Source of the DNA: Mycolicibacterium diernhoferi | GTDB lineage: Bacteria > Actinomycetota > Actinomycetes > Mycobacteriales > Mycobacteriaceae | NCBI RefSeq assembly: GCF_019456655.1 | Contig: NZ_CP080332.1 | Span: forward strand, 1,550,001 to 1,614,000 | Direction of reading: 5' to 3' | Length of the DNA: 64,000 nt | Shown here: positions 7,815 through 16,989 of the stretch, one piece after another | Layout: every line of letters starts with the position of its first letter | Position numbering within the stretch: the stretch's first letter is position 1 | Program-made: the position numbers and the translations under genes | Notes under the pieces: generated by a model | What the model saw: the letters and a program-made list of their open reading frames with translations, nothing else | Databases searched by the model: none | Told to the model about the DNA's origin: nothing

Positions 7815-8291
7815 CTAGATGCTCGCGTCGAACGTGACCAGCACGTAGCTGCCCAGTACCAGGGTGAACCCGGTGGCCAGCAGGAGCAGCGAATTCAGAT
7901 AGAACTTGGTCGTGTTCTTCCGGGTGTAGTCACCGATGATGGTGCGCATCCCGTTGGCGCCGTGAAGCATCGCCAGCCACAGCAGAGCCATGTCCCAGAT
8001 CTGCCAGAACGGTGATGCCCAGCGCTGCGCCACGTAGTTGAAGTCGATCCGGTACACGCCGTCCTGCCACATCAGCATGATGAACAGGTGGCCCAAGGCC
8101 AGGAAGACCAGTGCCACGCCGGAGAAGCGCATGAACAACCAGGCGTACTTCTCGAAGTACGGGATGCCACGCGGGCGCCGGGGAGCGCGCGGGTGATCCA
8201 GGCTCGCCGGGCGATCGTGTTCCTTTTCCTGCACCGGGGCGATGCGCCCCTCCTTGTGATGCGGGGTCCAGGCGCCCGCAGACTCGGTCAC
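7815..8291 (-). CDS. sdhD: Succinate dehydrogenase membrane anchor subunit SdhD
   Basis: A 158-residue membrane anchor, with a polar N-terminus rich in Pro and Arg, then three transmembrane segments (FMRFSGVALVFLALGHLFIM, IWDMALLWLAMLHGANGM and FYLNSLLLLATGFTLVLGSY). It contributes to the quinone site and membrane attachment of the Sdh2 complex. The start is the GTG at 8291, which overlaps the sdhC stop as GTGA, so translation is coupled. The residues ahead of the first helix are longer than in some homologues, but this start is favoured by the overlap. Confidence 0.9.
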   Translation of the reverse strand: MTESAGAWTPHHKEGRIAPVQEKEHDRPASLDHPRAPRRPRGIPYFEKYAWLFMRFSGVALVFLALGHLFIMLMWQDGVYRIDFNYVAQRWASPFWQIWDMALLWLAMLHGANGMRTIIGDYTRKNTTKFYLNSLLLLATGFTLVLGSYVLVTFDASI

Positions 8292-8716
8292 AGGAAACGC
8301 TCCACCATGTGCATGCCGATCACTCCCAGGGCGGGGATCATCACGACCAGCCAGATGCCGGCGATGACCCACAACATCGTGCGCTGATACTTCGGGCCGT
8401 GCTGCCAGAAGTCGATCAGGATGACCCGGACGCCGTTGAGTGCGTGATACAGCACCGCGGCGACCAGGCCGATCTCCATCAGACCGACGATTGGCGTCTT
8501 GTACGTGTCGATGACCGCGTTGTAGGCCTCGGGGCTGACCCGGACCAGCGCAGTGTCGAGCACGTGCACCAACAAGAAGAAAAAGATCGCCGCACCGGTG
8601 ATCCGGTGTAACACCCAGGACCACATGCCTGGGTCGCCGCGGTACAAACTGCGGCGGCGCGCCGGTTTTGATCGCGGTGCCGGTATATCGGATTCCGCGG
8701 CCGTCGCTGTGCTCAT
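8288..8716 (-). CDS. sdhC: Succinate dehydrogenase cytochrome b subunit SdhC
   Basis: This 142-residue heme b anchor subunit has three hydrophobic helices. The first, WVLHRITGAAIFFFLLVHVL (residues 30-50), carries the conserved HR and downstream His expected near the quinone and heme sites. The others are GLMEIGLVAAVLYHALNGVR and TMLWVIAGIWLVVMIPALGV. The ATG at 8716 follows a strong GGAGGACTCA ribosome site, so the longer upstream frame starting at 8797 is not needed. It is the first gene of the operon and is divergent from cdd. Confidence 0.93.
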   Translation of the reverse strand: MSTATAAESDIPAPRSKPARRRSLYRGDPGMWSWVLHRITGAAIFFFLLVHVLDTALVRVSPEAYNAVIDTYKTPIVGLMEIGLVAAVLYHALNGVRVILIDFWQHGPKYQRTMLWVIAGIWLVVMIPALGVIGMHMVERFL

Positions 8717-8929
8717 TGAGTCCTCCAACGCCTTCGGTGGACGTCTGGGGGCATGGCTGTTGTTCGTCCCCAGACCTCGGGGCGACTCTAATCCCATTTG
8801 GGGGCTGCAAAGAACTAGCGTGGGTGCGGAAGCGGCTCCACTACCACAAAGTTAGGGTTACCTACCTTGGTTCCCTGCGTCGGGGTGCGGCCTTCGGAAT
8901 GCATTCAGACTGTGGTGGACAGGGGCCCG
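8717..8929. promoter_or_regulatory. Divergent sdhC/cdd control region with leader hairpin
   Basis: This 213-nt spacer drives sdhC to the left and cdd to the right. In the sdh leader, GTCTGGGG (8743-8750) pairs with CCCCAGAC (8768-8775), an 8-bp stem starting about 27 nt before the sdhC ATG. Towards cdd, TTAGGGTTACCTACCTTGG (8852-8870) loosely resembles a DtxR/IdeR iron box, about 12 of 19 positions by eye. Neither element is proven. Confidence 0.4.
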
Positions 8930-9328
8930 GTGAGCGCTGATATCGACTGGAAAATGCTGCGTGACAAGGCTATTGAGGCCGCGGCGCAGGCTTACGCGCC
9001 GTATTCGGGATTCCCGGTCGGGGCTGCGGCGCTTGCCGACGATGACCGAATAATCCTCGGATGCAATGTGGAGAATGTCTCATATGGCCTAGGTCTCTGT
9101 GCGGAGTGTGCTGTGGTCTGCGCCCTGTATTCCGGCGGTGGCGGCCGGTTGGTGGCGCTCAGTTGTGTGGCCGCCGACGGCGCCCCGCTGATGCCGTGCG
9201 GTCGTTGTCGGCAGGTGTTGTTGGAGCACGGCGGACCGGGGTTGCTGATCGATCACCCGGACGGGCCGAAACGACTCGCCGAGTTGCTGCCCGAGGCGTT
9301 CGGGCCGGCCGACCTGGAGCGGGCATGA
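8930..9328 (+). CDS. cdd: Cytidine deaminase
   Basis: This 132-residue enzyme deaminates cytidine and deoxycytidine to uridine and deoxyuridine for pyrimidine salvage. The zinc and catalytic signature is GLCAECAVVCAL with PCGRCRQVLLEHG, the Cys-Ala-Glu plus PCxxC pattern of small homotetrameric cytidine deaminases. GCNVENVSYGL is the substrate loop. I chose the GTG at 8930 (VSADIDWKMLR) because homologues begin shortly before DWxML and an AGGGG lies upstream; the frame stays open back to 8867. The stop overlaps the deoA start as ATGA. Confidence 0.94.
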   Translation: MSADIDWKMLRDKAIEAAAQAYAPYSGFPVGAAALADDDRIILGCNVENVSYGLGLCAECAVVCALYSGGGGRLVALSCVAADGAPLMPCGRCRQVLLEHGGPGLLIDHPDGPKRLAELLPEAFGPADLERA

Positions 9329-10614
9329 CCAGCCCGGGAATGACGCACGACGCCCCGTCCGTGATCCGGACCAAGCGTGACGGCGGCGTGCTCTCCGACG
9401 ACGCCATCGACTGGGTGATCGCGGCCTACACCGAGGGCCGGGTCGCCGACGAGCAGATGTCGGCGTTGCTGATGGCGATCTTCCTGCGCGGGATGACCGG
9501 TGCCGAGATCGCCCGCTGGACGGCGGCGATGATCGCCTCGGGGGAGCGCTTCGAGTTCGGGGACCTCGGGCGGCCGCTGGTGGACAAGCACTCCACCGGC
9601 GGTGTCGGGGACAAGATCACCATCCCGCTGGTGCCGGTGGTCCTGGCCTGCGGTGGTGCGGTGCCGCAGGCCGCCGGCCGCGGGCTCGGCCACACCGGCG
9701 GCACGCTGGACAAGTTGGAGGCCATCTCCGGGTTCACCGCGGAACTGTCCAAAGCCCGTATCCGCCAACAACTGTCCGATATCGGCGCGGCCATCTTCGC
9801 CGCCGGGGACCTCGCCCCGGCCGACCGCAAGATCTACGCGCTGCGCGACGTCACGGCCACCACCGAGTCGCTGCCGCTGATCGCCAGCTCGGTGATGAGC
9901 AAGAAGCTGGCCGAGGGCGCGCAATCGTTGGTCCTCGACGTCAAGGTCGGCAAGGGCGCGTTCCTCAAGACCGAGGCCGAGTCCCGGGAGCTGGCCGCCA
10001 CGATGGTGGCGCTCGGCAACGACTCCGGCGTGCCGACCCGGGCCCTGCTCACCGATATGAACCGGCCGCTGGGCCGCACGGTCGGCAACGCGGTCGAGGT
10101 GGCGGAGTCCCTGGAGGTGCTGGCCGGCGGGGGCCCGGCCGACGTGGTGGAGCTGACGCTGGCCCTGGCCGGCGAGATGCTCGACGCGGCAGGGCTGGAC
10201 GGCGTCGACCCGGCGCAGACGCTGCGCGACGGCACCGCGATGGACCGGTTCCGGGCGTTGGTCGCCGCGCAGGGCGGAGATCTGACGGTGCCACTGCCGA
10301 TCGGCGCGCACTCGGAGACGGTCGTCGCCGGCGGCGGCGGAGTGATGGGCGATATCGACGCGATGGCCGTCGCGATGGCCGCCTGGCGACTGGGGGCCGG
10401 CCGGGCCGCGCCCGGACAGCCGGTCCAGTTCGGCGCCGGGGTGCAGATCCATCGCCGTCCCGGCGAGCCCGTCGCGGCCGGCGACACGCTGTTCACGCTC
10501 TATACCGAGACCCCGGACCGGCTGGCCGGCGCACTGGCCGAACTCGAGGGCGGGTGGACGGTCGGGCCGGCCGCCCCGGCGCTCGGCCCGCTGGTCATCG
10601 ACCGGGTGGGGTGA
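9325..10614 (+). CDS. deoA: Thymidine phosphorylase
   Basis: This 429-residue enzyme cleaves thymidine or deoxyuridine with phosphate to the base and deoxyribose-1-phosphate. The phosphate-binding [19 protein letters not shown] (residues 89-107) and [15 protein letters not shown] (around 120) are the family signatures, and [21 protein letters not shown] contributes further active-site residues. Its start overlaps the cdd stop by 4 bp, so the two are translationally coupled. The cdd-deoA-add order is the mycobacterial nucleoside salvage operon. Confidence 0.95.
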   Translation: MTSPGMTHDAPSVIRTKRDGGVLSDDAIDWVIAAYTEGRVADEQMSALLMAIFLRGMTGAEIARWTAAMIASGERFEFGDLGRPLVDKHSTGGVGDKITIPLVPVVLACGGAVPQAAGRGLGHTGGTLDKLEAISGFTAELSKARIRQQLSDIGAAIFAAGDLAPADRKIYALRDVTATTESLPLIASSVMSKKLAEGAQSLVLDVKVGKGAFLKTEAESRELAATMVALGNDSGVPTRALLTDMNRPLGRTVGNAVEVAESLEVLAGGGPADVVELTLALAGEMLDAAGLDGVDPAQTLRDGTAMDRFRALVAAQGGDLTVPLPIGAHSETVVAGGGGVMGDIDAMAVAMAAWRLGAGRAAPGQPVQFGAGVQIHRRPGEPVAAGDTLFTLYTETPDRLAGALAELEGGWTVGPAAPALGPLVIDRVG

Positions 10615-10723
10615 GCGGACCGCGCCCTGCGAAGGTGCCCGGCCGACGACGATTGGCCGAACAATCGGTGCCCGGCGCCGCGATATCCGGGATCTGCGCA
10701 TCGGGTCCGGCCAAGATGGGTGG

Positions 10724-11812
10724 ATGAGCACGCCGCTGACGTTGGACCTCATCACCCAGGCGCCCAAGGCGCTGCTGCACGATCACCTCGACGGTGGCCT
10801 GCGCCCGGCCACCGTGCTGGAACTGGCCGACGAGGTCGGTTACCGGCATCTGCCCGCCGACAACGCCGATGAGTTGGCGACCTTCTTCCGCACCGCCGCG
10901 CACAGCGGTTCGCTGGTCCGCTATCTGGAACCGTTCGCGCACACCGTCGGCGTCATGCAGACCGCGGACGCCCTGCACCGGGTGGCGTTCGAGTGCGTGG
11001 AGGATCTGGCCGCCGACAATGTCGTCTACGCCGAGGTGCGCTTCGCCCCGGAACTGCACATCGACGGTGGACTGTCGCTCGACGAGGTCGTCGACGCGGT
11101 GCTGGCCGGGTTCGCCGCGGGGGAGAAGGCCGCCGGGGGCGCGGGCCGCACGATCGTGGTCCGCTGTCTGGTGACCGCGATGCGGCACGCCGCGCGCTCG
11201 CGCGAGATCGCGGAGCTGGCCGTGCGTTTCCGCGACCGGGGGGTGGTCGGGTTCGACATCGCCGGCGCCGAGGCCGGCTATCCGCCGAGCCGGCATCTGG
11301 ATGCATTCGAATACATGCGAAGCAACAACGCGCGCTTCACCATCCATGCCGGGGAGGCGTTCGGGCTGCCGTCCATCCACGAGGCCATCGCCTTCTGCGG
11401 GGCGGACCGACTGGGGCACGGGGTGCGCATCGTCGATGACATCTCGGTGGCCGAGGACGGCACGGTGCGGCTCGGCCCGTTGGCGGCGATCCTGCGGGAC
11501 AAGCGGGTTCCGCTGGAACTGTGCCCGAGCTCCAATGTGCAGACCGGCGCGGTGAACAGCCTCGCCGAGCATCCGTTCGATCTGCTGGCCCGGGCCCGGT
11601 TCCGGGTGACCGTGAACACCGACAACCGGTTGATGAGCGACACCACGATGAGCCAGGAGATGCTGCGCCTGGTCGAGGCGTTCGGCTACGGGTGGAGCGA
11701 CCTGCTGCGGTTCACCATCAACGCGATCAAGTCCTCGTTCCTGCATTTCGATGAGCGGCTGGCGCTCATCGACGGCGTCATCAAGCCCCGGTATGCCGTT
11801 CTCATCGGCTAA
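10724..11812 (+). CDS. add: Adenosine deaminase
   Basis: This 362-residue TIM-barrel deaminase converts adenosine to inosine. Metal ligands and active-site residues appear as [12 protein letters not shown] (HxH at 18-20), TIHAGEAFG (His and Glu near 206), GHGVRIVDD and [10 protein letters not shown] (Asp near 300), in the order expected for family members. It lies 109 nt downstream of deoA in the same direction and belongs to the same purine/pyrimidine salvage cluster. The start is ATG 10724. Confidence 0.95.
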   Translation: MSTPLTLDLITQAPKALLHDHLDGGLRPATVLELADEVGYRHLPADNADELATFFRTAAHSGSLVRYLEPFAHTVGVMQTADALHRVAFECVEDLAADNVVYAEVRFAPELHIDGGLSLDEVVDAVLAGFAAGEKAAGGAGRTIVVRCLVTAMRHAARSREIAELAVRFRDRGVVGFDIAGAEAGYPPSRHLDAFEYMRSNNARFTIHAGEAFGLPSIHEAIAFCGADRLGHGVRIVDDISVAEDGTVRLGPLAAILRDKRVPLELCPSSNVQTGAVNSLAEHPFDLLARARFRVTVNTDNRLMSDTTMSQEMLRLVEAFGYGWSDLLRFTINAIKSSFLHFDERLALIDGVIKPRYAVLIG

Positions 11813-11844
11813 CGGTTTGTGAAGTTTCAGCCGTAACCAAACCG
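11813..11844. terminator. Short hairpin between convergent add and the Rv3311 homologue
   Basis: CGGTTTG (11813-11819) pairs with CAAACCG (11838-11844), directly after the add stop codon and before the end of the opposite-strand gene. There is no T tract; weak mycobacterial terminators often lack one. Confidence 0.4.
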
Positions 11845-11861
11845 GGCCAAAACTCCACAGG

Positions 11862-13121
11862 TCACTCGTGGCGCAGGCGGGATTCGACGAAGCGCTCCAG
11901 CTCTTCGAACTGGTCGACGGCTTCGAGGGTCGAGCCCTTGGGCTTGGGCTTCTTGGGGTCCAGCACGTAGTCGACGAAGGCGCCCAGCGGCTGATCGGCG
12001 GCCAGCGTCTTCGACACGATCGGGTCCTCGGCGTAATCGCCGACGTCCCGCAGGAATTCCAGTGCCAGATCGAGCTGCTCGCGGTCGACCGCCTCGGGGC
12101 CGTCGGCGATGTCGTCGACCAGCCCGGACAGCACGTAGATGTTCTCCTCGGTCACCTCGACGCGCAGCGAACCGTCGGTCGCGGCGGTGCGGATGATCTC
12201 GTAGGTGCTGAACCCCGACAGGTCGCTCTCGTGCTCGTCGGCCAGGTAGCGGGCCAGGGCGCGCTCGGAGTTGAACACGCTGATGCGGCCGTTGCGGCCC
12301 AGGAAGCGCGGGTCGTCGCCGACGTAGCAGCGCAGGGTGTAGAGGGTGCCGCTGCTGGTCATGACGCGGATGGGGTCGATGCCGACCTGCGCCCAGAAGT
12401 CCTTGTCCCCGCCGAGCACCTGACGCTCGGCCTCGGCCTGCAGCGCGTCGACCTCCTCCTCGGTGTCGACCTCGCCCTCGATGAGCACCTCATCGTCGGT
12501 GACGATGTCGTCGAACTCGGGAGCGGGTTCGGCCAGCTCGGCCTCGGCCTTCTCCGACTCCGCCTTCGGCACCTGCGGGGTGCTCACCAACTCGTCGAGG
12601 GTGTCGATGACGCCGTCCCAGGCGCGGCCGATCACCGCTTCGATCTCGGCCCACCGCTTGCGCCCGGCGCGGCCGCTGAACGCCTCGAGGCCGCCGCCGA
12701 TGGTGCCCAGCACCGGGTTGCCGTTGAACATCTTGGTGATGGTGGGCAGGTCGCACACCGATCCGATGGCCGACACGATGCCCAACGCACCGCGCAATGT
12801 CTTGACGGACTCCTCGGTGGGCTTCTCCGCGACGAGTTCGGGCACCCCGATCAGGTCGTGCCGCTGATCCTCGGCGGGATCGAACCGGTGCGCGTTGGCC
12901 TCGGTGAGCTTCTCCCACGCGGGGTGATCGGCCAGATCGTTGTCACTGTCGGTGCGCACGAACGCCGCCAGATCGGCGACCGACTCGAAGGCGAAGATGT
13001 CCTCGTCCTTGCCGAGGAATGCCTCCCATTCGTCACCGGCATCGCGCCAGCGCGGTGCCCATAGGGTGTACAGGTCGCCATTGGTCAGTCCGATCCGGAC
13101 CGGCACGATGTCAGCCGCCAT
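11862..13121 (-). CDS. Conserved mycobacterial protein, Rv3311 homologue, unknown function
   Basis: This 419-residue acidic protein begins MAADIVPVRIGLTNGDLYTLW. It contains two related modules: WEAFLGKDEDIFAFESVADLAAFVRTD near residue 28, and FLGRNGRISVFNSERALARYLAD further on, each followed by an acidic segment. A very acidic stretch (DDEVLIEGEVDTEEEVDAL) lies near residue 210. There is no signal peptide and no catalytic motif that I recognise. The start at ATG 13121 was preferred to the upstream open frame because homologues, as I recall them, begin with M(A/T)ADIVP. It lies 19 nt after a small gene in a leftward operon with an NlpC/P60 protein. Confidence 0.75.
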   Translation of the reverse strand: MAADIVPVRIGLTNGDLYTLWAPRWRDAGDEWEAFLGKDEDIFAFESVADLAAFVRTDSDNDLADHPAWEKLTEANAHRFDPAEDQRHDLIGVPELVAEKPTEESVKTLRGALGIVSAIGSVCDLPTITKMFNGNPVLGTIGGGLEAFSGRAGRKRWAEIEAVIGRAWDGVIDTLDELVSTPQVPKAESEKAEAELAEPAPEFDDIVTDDEVLIEGEVDTEEEVDALQAEAERQVLGGDKDFWAQVGIDPIRVMTSSGTLYTLRCYVGDDPRFLGRNGRISVFNSERALARYLADEHESDLSGFSTYEIIRTAATDGSLRVEVTEENIYVLSGLVDDIADGPEAVDREQLDLALEFLRDVGDYAEDPIVSKTLAADQPLGAFVDYVLDPKKPKPKGSTLEAVDQFEELERFVESRLRHE

Positions 13122-13140
13122 GGCGCACAGCGTAACGATG

Positions 13141-13302
13141 TCAGCCTGGGCGTTCGGAGGGTCGTCCACCCAAATGGTCGTGCAGGGTCTGCGCGAGGGG
13201 TGTGTCGGTGCGCCCCGCGGCGATCCGATCGAGTGTCTGGGCATGGTCCCGGACCCCCGCCAGCGCGTCGTCGACGGTGCGCCGCAGCGCCTCGAACGTC
13301 AT
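13141..13302 (-). CDS. Small 53-residue protein coupled to the NlpC/P60 gene
   Basis: ATG 13302 overlaps the stop of the upstream NlpC/P60 gene as ATGA, and the frame runs 53 codons to a TGA at 13143-13141. The product begins MTFEALRRTVDDALAGVRDH and is mostly predicted helix with heptad-like Leu/Ala spacing; no signal peptide or known motif was recognised. The coupling argues that it is a real gene that works with the NlpC/P60 protein, perhaps a chaperone or an immunity-like partner, but that is inference. Confidence 0.55.
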   Translation of the reverse strand: MTFEALRRTVDDALAGVRDHAQTLDRIAAGRTDTPLAQTLHDHLGGRPSERPG

Positions 13303-14381
13303 GCGGTGGGCCGCCAGAAACCCTGGAAACCCTGGCCGGCGTTGGTGGTCCGGATCGCCGACAGCTGGACCGGGTCACCGGCCTCCACCATCAGGCCCGC
13401 ACCGACCACCATGGCCACGTGCCCATCCCATACGGCCAGGTCACCGGGGAGCAGCGCGCCGGCGCTGACGGCCGTCCCGATGTCCTGCTCCTGCGCGAGC
13501 CGGGGGATGTCCAGGCCGGCCTCGCGGTAGGCCCACTGGGTCAGACCGCTGCAGTCCAGGCCGACGCCGGCCGTCGTGCCGCCCCACTGGTAGGGCACAC
13601 CGAGCTGGGTCAGGGCGTGCCGCACGGCGCTGGCGGCGACGGCGTTGGGTGCGGTGGCCGTGCTGCCGTCGGGCAGGGTCACGGCCTCGCCGATCCCGAA
13701 CTGTGCGGCGTCGGGCGGGTCGGGGCGTCCCGCCGCGAACGCCGCCTCGGTGATCTGTGGGATCGCCGCCCCGCCCTGGACACCGCCCACCCCGCCCCAG
13801 CCCGTCCCGGGCCCGCCGCCCAGGCCGGCCCCCAGCAAGGGACCCGGTCCACTCGTGGGTGCGCTCAGCCCCGCGGGGCCGGTCGGTGCCGGGCCGGCGG
13901 TCATGGACCGGGCCTGCGCGCCGAGCTCGGCGCGCAGGTCCTCGATCAGCCTCAGCGCCTCGGCCACCGCACGGCGGGCCTCGTCGACGAGTTGTTCTGC
14001 CGTGCCGGGGGCATCCAGCCGGGTCTCCAGCGCCCCGGCGCGCGCCTCGAAGTCGGCGATCAGGCGTTCCAGCGCGGCACGGACGTCGGAGACGCTTGCC
14101 GCGGCGTTCTCGGCGGCGGCCCCGAGGGCGGCGATCCGGGCGCGCAGTTCCCCGGCGAGGGTCACCGCCCGCTCCAGACGCTCGGCGGCCGCTGCGGCGC
14201 CGGCTCCGGCCCAGTCGCTGTGCAGGTGCGTGACGGTGCGGGCGGCGGCCTGCGCGACGGTGTCCAGCCGGTCCTGCAGCGCGGTGAGCGACGACGCCGG
14301 CCCGGCGGCGGGGCCGGGGCCCAGCAGGGCCAGTAACCGGTGCAGCGGCGCGCTCAGCGCCGCGGTGAGGGCACCCGGCAC
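13299..14381 (-). CDS. NlpC/P60 family peptidoglycan hydrolase with helical N-terminus
   Basis: This 360-residue protein has three parts. Residues 1-180 are Ala/Leu/Arg-rich helices (RLERAVTLAGELRARIAALG), residues 180-225 a Gly/Pro-rich linker, and residues 250-360 an NlpC/P60 domain. The catalytic Cys is in GVGLDCSGLTQWAYREAG and the His in WDGHVAMVVGAG, with GVPYQWGGTT just before the Cys, as in D,L-endopeptidases. No N-terminal signal peptide is visible, so export by a type VII route together with the upstream EspC-like protein is plausible. The GTG start at 14381 is 3 nt after the upstream stop. Confidence 0.85.
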   Translation of the reverse strand: MPGALTAALSAPLHRLLALLGPGPAAGPASSLTALQDRLDTVAQAAARTVTHLHSDWAGAGAAAAAERLERAVTLAGELRARIAALGAAAENAAASVSDVRAALERLIADFEARAGALETRLDAPGTAEQLVDEARRAVAEALRLIEDLRAELGAQARSMTAGPAPTGPAGLSAPTSGPGPLLGAGLGGGPGTGWGGVGGVQGGAAIPQITEAAFAAGRPDPPDAAQFGIGEAVTLPDGSTATAPNAVAASAVRHALTQLGVPYQWGGTTAGVGLDCSGLTQWAYREAGLDIPRLAQEQDIGTAVSAGALLPGDLAVWDGHVAMVVGAGLMVEAGDPVQLSAIRTTNAGQGFQGFWRPTA

Positions 14382-14384
14382 GGG

Positions 14385-14684
14385 TCAGCCGCCGAGCGTG
14401 GCGATCGCACGGTCTGCGCGCCGCTCGGCGTCGGAGTAGGCGGCCGCCGTCCGGGCGGCGAGCCCGGCGGCCCCGGTGAGGTCGCCGCCGAGCCGGGCCG
14501 CCCGCTCGGCGGACTCGTCGAGTGCGGAGGCCAGCGCGGCCAGGAAATCCACCCCGACGGGTCCGAGGGCGGTCAGACAGGGTGCGATGGCGGCGGGCAG
14601 GGCGGTGGCGATGCCGTCGAACTCGGCCGCCGACCGGGACAGGTCGGCGCCGGCGACGGTGATGGCCGCGGTGTCAGCGAACAT
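14385..14684 (-). CDS. EspC-like/DUF2580 type VII secretion-associated small protein
   Basis: This product of about 99 residues begins MFADTAAITVAGADLSRSAA and is a two-helix alanine-rich protein (FLAALASALDESAERAARLG, then AYSDAERRADRAIA). The pattern is that of EspC/DUF2580 proteins of ESX loci, including the YxxxD/E-like YSDAE near the C-terminus that acts as an export signal in such proteins. An ATG at 14720 could add 12 residues. It lies 3 nt upstream of the NlpC/P60 gene, suggesting the pair are co-made ESX substrates. No ESX core gene lies in the window. Confidence 0.7.
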   Translation of the reverse strand: MFADTAAITVAGADLSRSAAEFDGIATALPAAIAPCLTALGPVGVDFLAALASALDESAERAARLGGDLTGAAGLAARTAAAYSDAERRADRAIATLGG

Positions 14685-14762
14685 GTGGTTATGACGCGCG
14701 CCGGGACCGTTCGGTTCCATTGATCTCGCCGCGGCATCGCCGTCGGACTAACCTCTGCGAAC

Positions 14763-15386
14763 ATGGATGTACGCGTCGTTGACCACCCCCTGGCCGCTGC
14801 ACGCCTGACGTCGTTGCGCGATGAGCGCACCGGCAATGCCGCGTTCCGGGCGGCGTTGCGGGATCTGACGCTGATGCTCATCTACGAGGCGACCCGGGAT
14901 GCGCCGAGCGAAACCATCGCGGTGCGCACCCCGGTCACCGACACCACCGGTTCTCGGCTGGCCAACCCGCCCCTGCTGGTGCCGGTGCTGCGGGCCGGGC
15001 TGGGCATGGTCGATCAGGCGCATGCGCTCATCCCCGAGGCACAGGTGGGGTTCGTCGGGGTGGCCCGTGACGAACAGACCCATCAGCCGACCCCGTACCT
15101 GGCCTCGCTGCCGGACGACCTGAGCACCCGGGCGGTGTTCGTGCTCGACCCGATGCTCGCCACCGGCGGCTCGATGGCGCACACCATCGGACTTCTCAAG
15201 GCCCGCAACGCCGTCGACATCACCGCGGTGTGCGTGGTCTGCGCCCCGGAAGGCATCGCCGCCCTGGAGAAGGCCGCCCCCGACATGCGACTGATCACCG
15301 CGACCATCGACGAGGGTCTCAACGACATCGCCTACATCGTCCCGGGATTGGGGGACGCGGGCGACCGCCAGTTCGGGCCCCGCTAG
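14763..15386 (+). CDS. upp: Uracil phosphoribosyltransferase
   Basis: This 207-residue enzyme makes UMP from uracil and PRPP. The PRPP loop [18 protein letters not shown] lies at residues 126-143, and the uracil-binding [18 protein letters not shown] near the C-terminus is diagnostic. [14 protein letters not shown] around 75 is also typical. TAACCT (14749-14754) ends 9 nt before the ATG, suggesting a very short or absent leader. It continues the salvage theme of cdd, deoA and deoD nearby, and converges on pmmB with a 4-nt gap. Confidence 0.95.
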   Translation: MDVRVVDHPLAAARLTSLRDERTGNAAFRAALRDLTLMLIYEATRDAPSETIAVRTPVTDTTGSRLANPPLLVPVLRAGLGMVDQAHALIPEAQVGFVGVARDEQTHQPTPYLASLPDDLSTRAVFVLDPMLATGGSMAHTIGLLKARNAVDITAVCVVCAPEGIAALEKAAPDMRLITATIDEGLNDIAYIVPGLGDAGDRQFGPR

Positions 15387-15390
15387 CCGC

Positions 15391-16989
15391 TCACCACTGC
15401 GCGACGGCCGCCGCCACGTCGGTCATGAGCTGCCGCGCGGTCTTCCGTGCGGCGGCGAGGTCATCGGTCGGTGCACGGCGAACCTCGATGTAGGACTTCA
15501 GTTTCGGTTCGGTGCCCGACGGGCGCACCACCACGCGTAGCCCGTCCCCGCTGAACACCAGGGCGTCCGTGCGCTGCTGCCCGCGTCGCTCGGCCAGGTC
15601 TTCGACGGACACCGGCACGCCGGCAAGGGCGGCCGGGGGATCGGTGCGCAGCGCCGTCATGGCCGCTCCCGCATCCTCGACCCGCCGCGATACCGCCGAC
15701 GTCAGATGCACGCCGTGCCGGCGAGCCAGCTCATCGAGCGCATCGGGCAGCGTGCGGCCCCGCGACCGCAGTGCCGCGACCAGGTCGCAGACCAGCACGG
15801 CCGCGCTGATGCCGTCCTTGTCGCGCACCGCATCGGGATCGACGCAGTGCCCGATGGCCTCCTCGTAGGCGTAGATCAGCGACGCGCCCGGGGCGGCGGC
15901 GCGGGACAGCCACTTGAACCCGGTGAGCGTCTCGGCGTGCGCTGCGCCGTGCCCGGCGGCGATGGCGGCGAGCATCCGGGAGGACACCACGGTGCTGGCC
16001 ACCAGTGCGGTGGCCGGATCGGGGTGCGCCGACAGCAGGTAATCGCCGAGCAGCCAACCGGTTTCGTCGCCGGTCAGCATCCGCCAGCGTGGGCTGCCGT
16101 CCGAGGTTGTCTCGGGGACGCCGACCGCACAGCGGTCCGCGTCGGGGTCCAGGGCGACGGCCACGTCGGCGTCGACGTCGGCGGCCAGTGCGAGCAGCAG
16201 ATCGGTGGCGCCGGGCTCCTCGGGATTGGGGAAGGCGACGGTGGGGAAGTCGGGGTCGGGCGCGAACTGGGCGTCGACGATGTGGACGTCGTCGACACCG
16301 GCGAGTGCCAGTGCATCCAGGGCGAATTCGCCACCGACGCCGTGCATCGGGGTGAGCGCGACCCGCACCGAACCGACCGAGCGGCGCACGGTGGCGGCCC
16401 GCTCCAGATAGGCCGCGACGATGTCGACACCCGACGGTTCGACTGCGGCGCGGGCGATCTCGTCGGCGTGCGGAGCGCGGGCGATCGCCGACTCGATGTC
16501 GCGGTCGGTGGGGGAGATGATCTGCAGGCCACCGTCGACGAAGACTTTGTAGCCGTTGTCCCGCGGTGGATTGTGCGACGCGGTGATCTGCACCCCGGCG
16601 GCCGCGCCGAGTCGGCGTACCGCGAACGCCACCACCGGGGTGGGGGCCGGGGTGTACAGGAAGGTCACCGAGAACCCTTCGGCGGCAAGCACTTCCGCGG
16701 CCGCGCGAGCGAAGTCCTCGGAGCCGTGTCGGGCGTCGCGTCCGACCACCACCGCCGAACCGCCCAAGCAACGGTCCTTGAGCACCTGCGCCAGCGCCCA
16801 GGTCGCGCGCAACACCACCGCCAGGTTCATACCGTCCGGGCCGCCGTGCAGCGGTCCGCGCAGTCCGGCGGTGCCGAAGGTCAGCGGGTGTGCGAAGCGC
16901 CGGGCGATCTCGTCGGCGTCGCAGGCGGCCAGTTCGGCGGCGGTGGCCGGGTCGGGGTCGTGTTCGATCCAGTCCTGCGCCTCGGTCAT
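15391..16989 (-). CDS. pmmB: Phosphoglucomutase/phosphomannomutase family protein
   Basis: This 532-residue alpha-D-phosphohexomutase has the start loop FGTAGLRGPLHGGPDGMN (around 37), the phosphoserine loop ITASHNPPRDNGYKVF (around 135), the metal loop VALDPDADRCAVGVP (around 280) and the phosphate-binding VRPSGTEPKLKSYIEV near the C-terminus, in the order of the family. It interconverts hexose-6-phosphate and hexose-1-phosphate, or possibly pentose phosphates from nucleoside breakdown; the substrate cannot be fixed by sequence. It corresponds by position to Rv3308. Its ATG overlaps the stop of the MarR gene. Confidence 0.92.
   Translation of the reverse strand: MTEAQDWIEHDPDPATAAELAACDADEIARRFAHPLTFGTAGLRGPLHGGPDGMNLAVVLRATWALAQVLKDRCLGGSAVVVGRDARHGSEDFARAAAEVLAAEGFSVTFLYTPAPTPVVAFAVRRLGAAAGVQITASHNPPRDNGYKVFVDGGLQIISPTDRDIESAIARAPHADEIARAAVEPSGVDIVAAYLERAATVRRSVGSVRVALTPMHGVGGEFALDALALAGVDDVHIVDAQFAPDPDFPTVAFPNPEEPGATDLLLALAADVDADVAVALDPDADRCAVGVPETTSDGSPRWRMLTGDETGWLLGDYLLSAHPDPATALVASTVVSSRMLAAIAAGHGAAHAETLTGFKWLSRAAAPGASLIYAYEEAIGHCVDPDAVRDKDGISAAVLVCDLVAALRSRGRTLPDALDELARRHGVHLTSAVSRRVEDAGAAMTALRTDPPAALAGVPVSVEDLAERRGQQRTDALVFSGDGLRVVVRPSGTEPKLKSYIEVRRAPTDDLAAARKTARQLMTDVAAAVAQW

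Noticed and set aside
6115..7818. 567-codon open frame antisense to sdhA
   Set aside because: sdhA motifs are complete on the other strand.
8867..8929. Longer cytidine deaminase N-terminus
   Set aside because: The extra 21 residues are not family-like and GTG 8930 has a better ribosome site.
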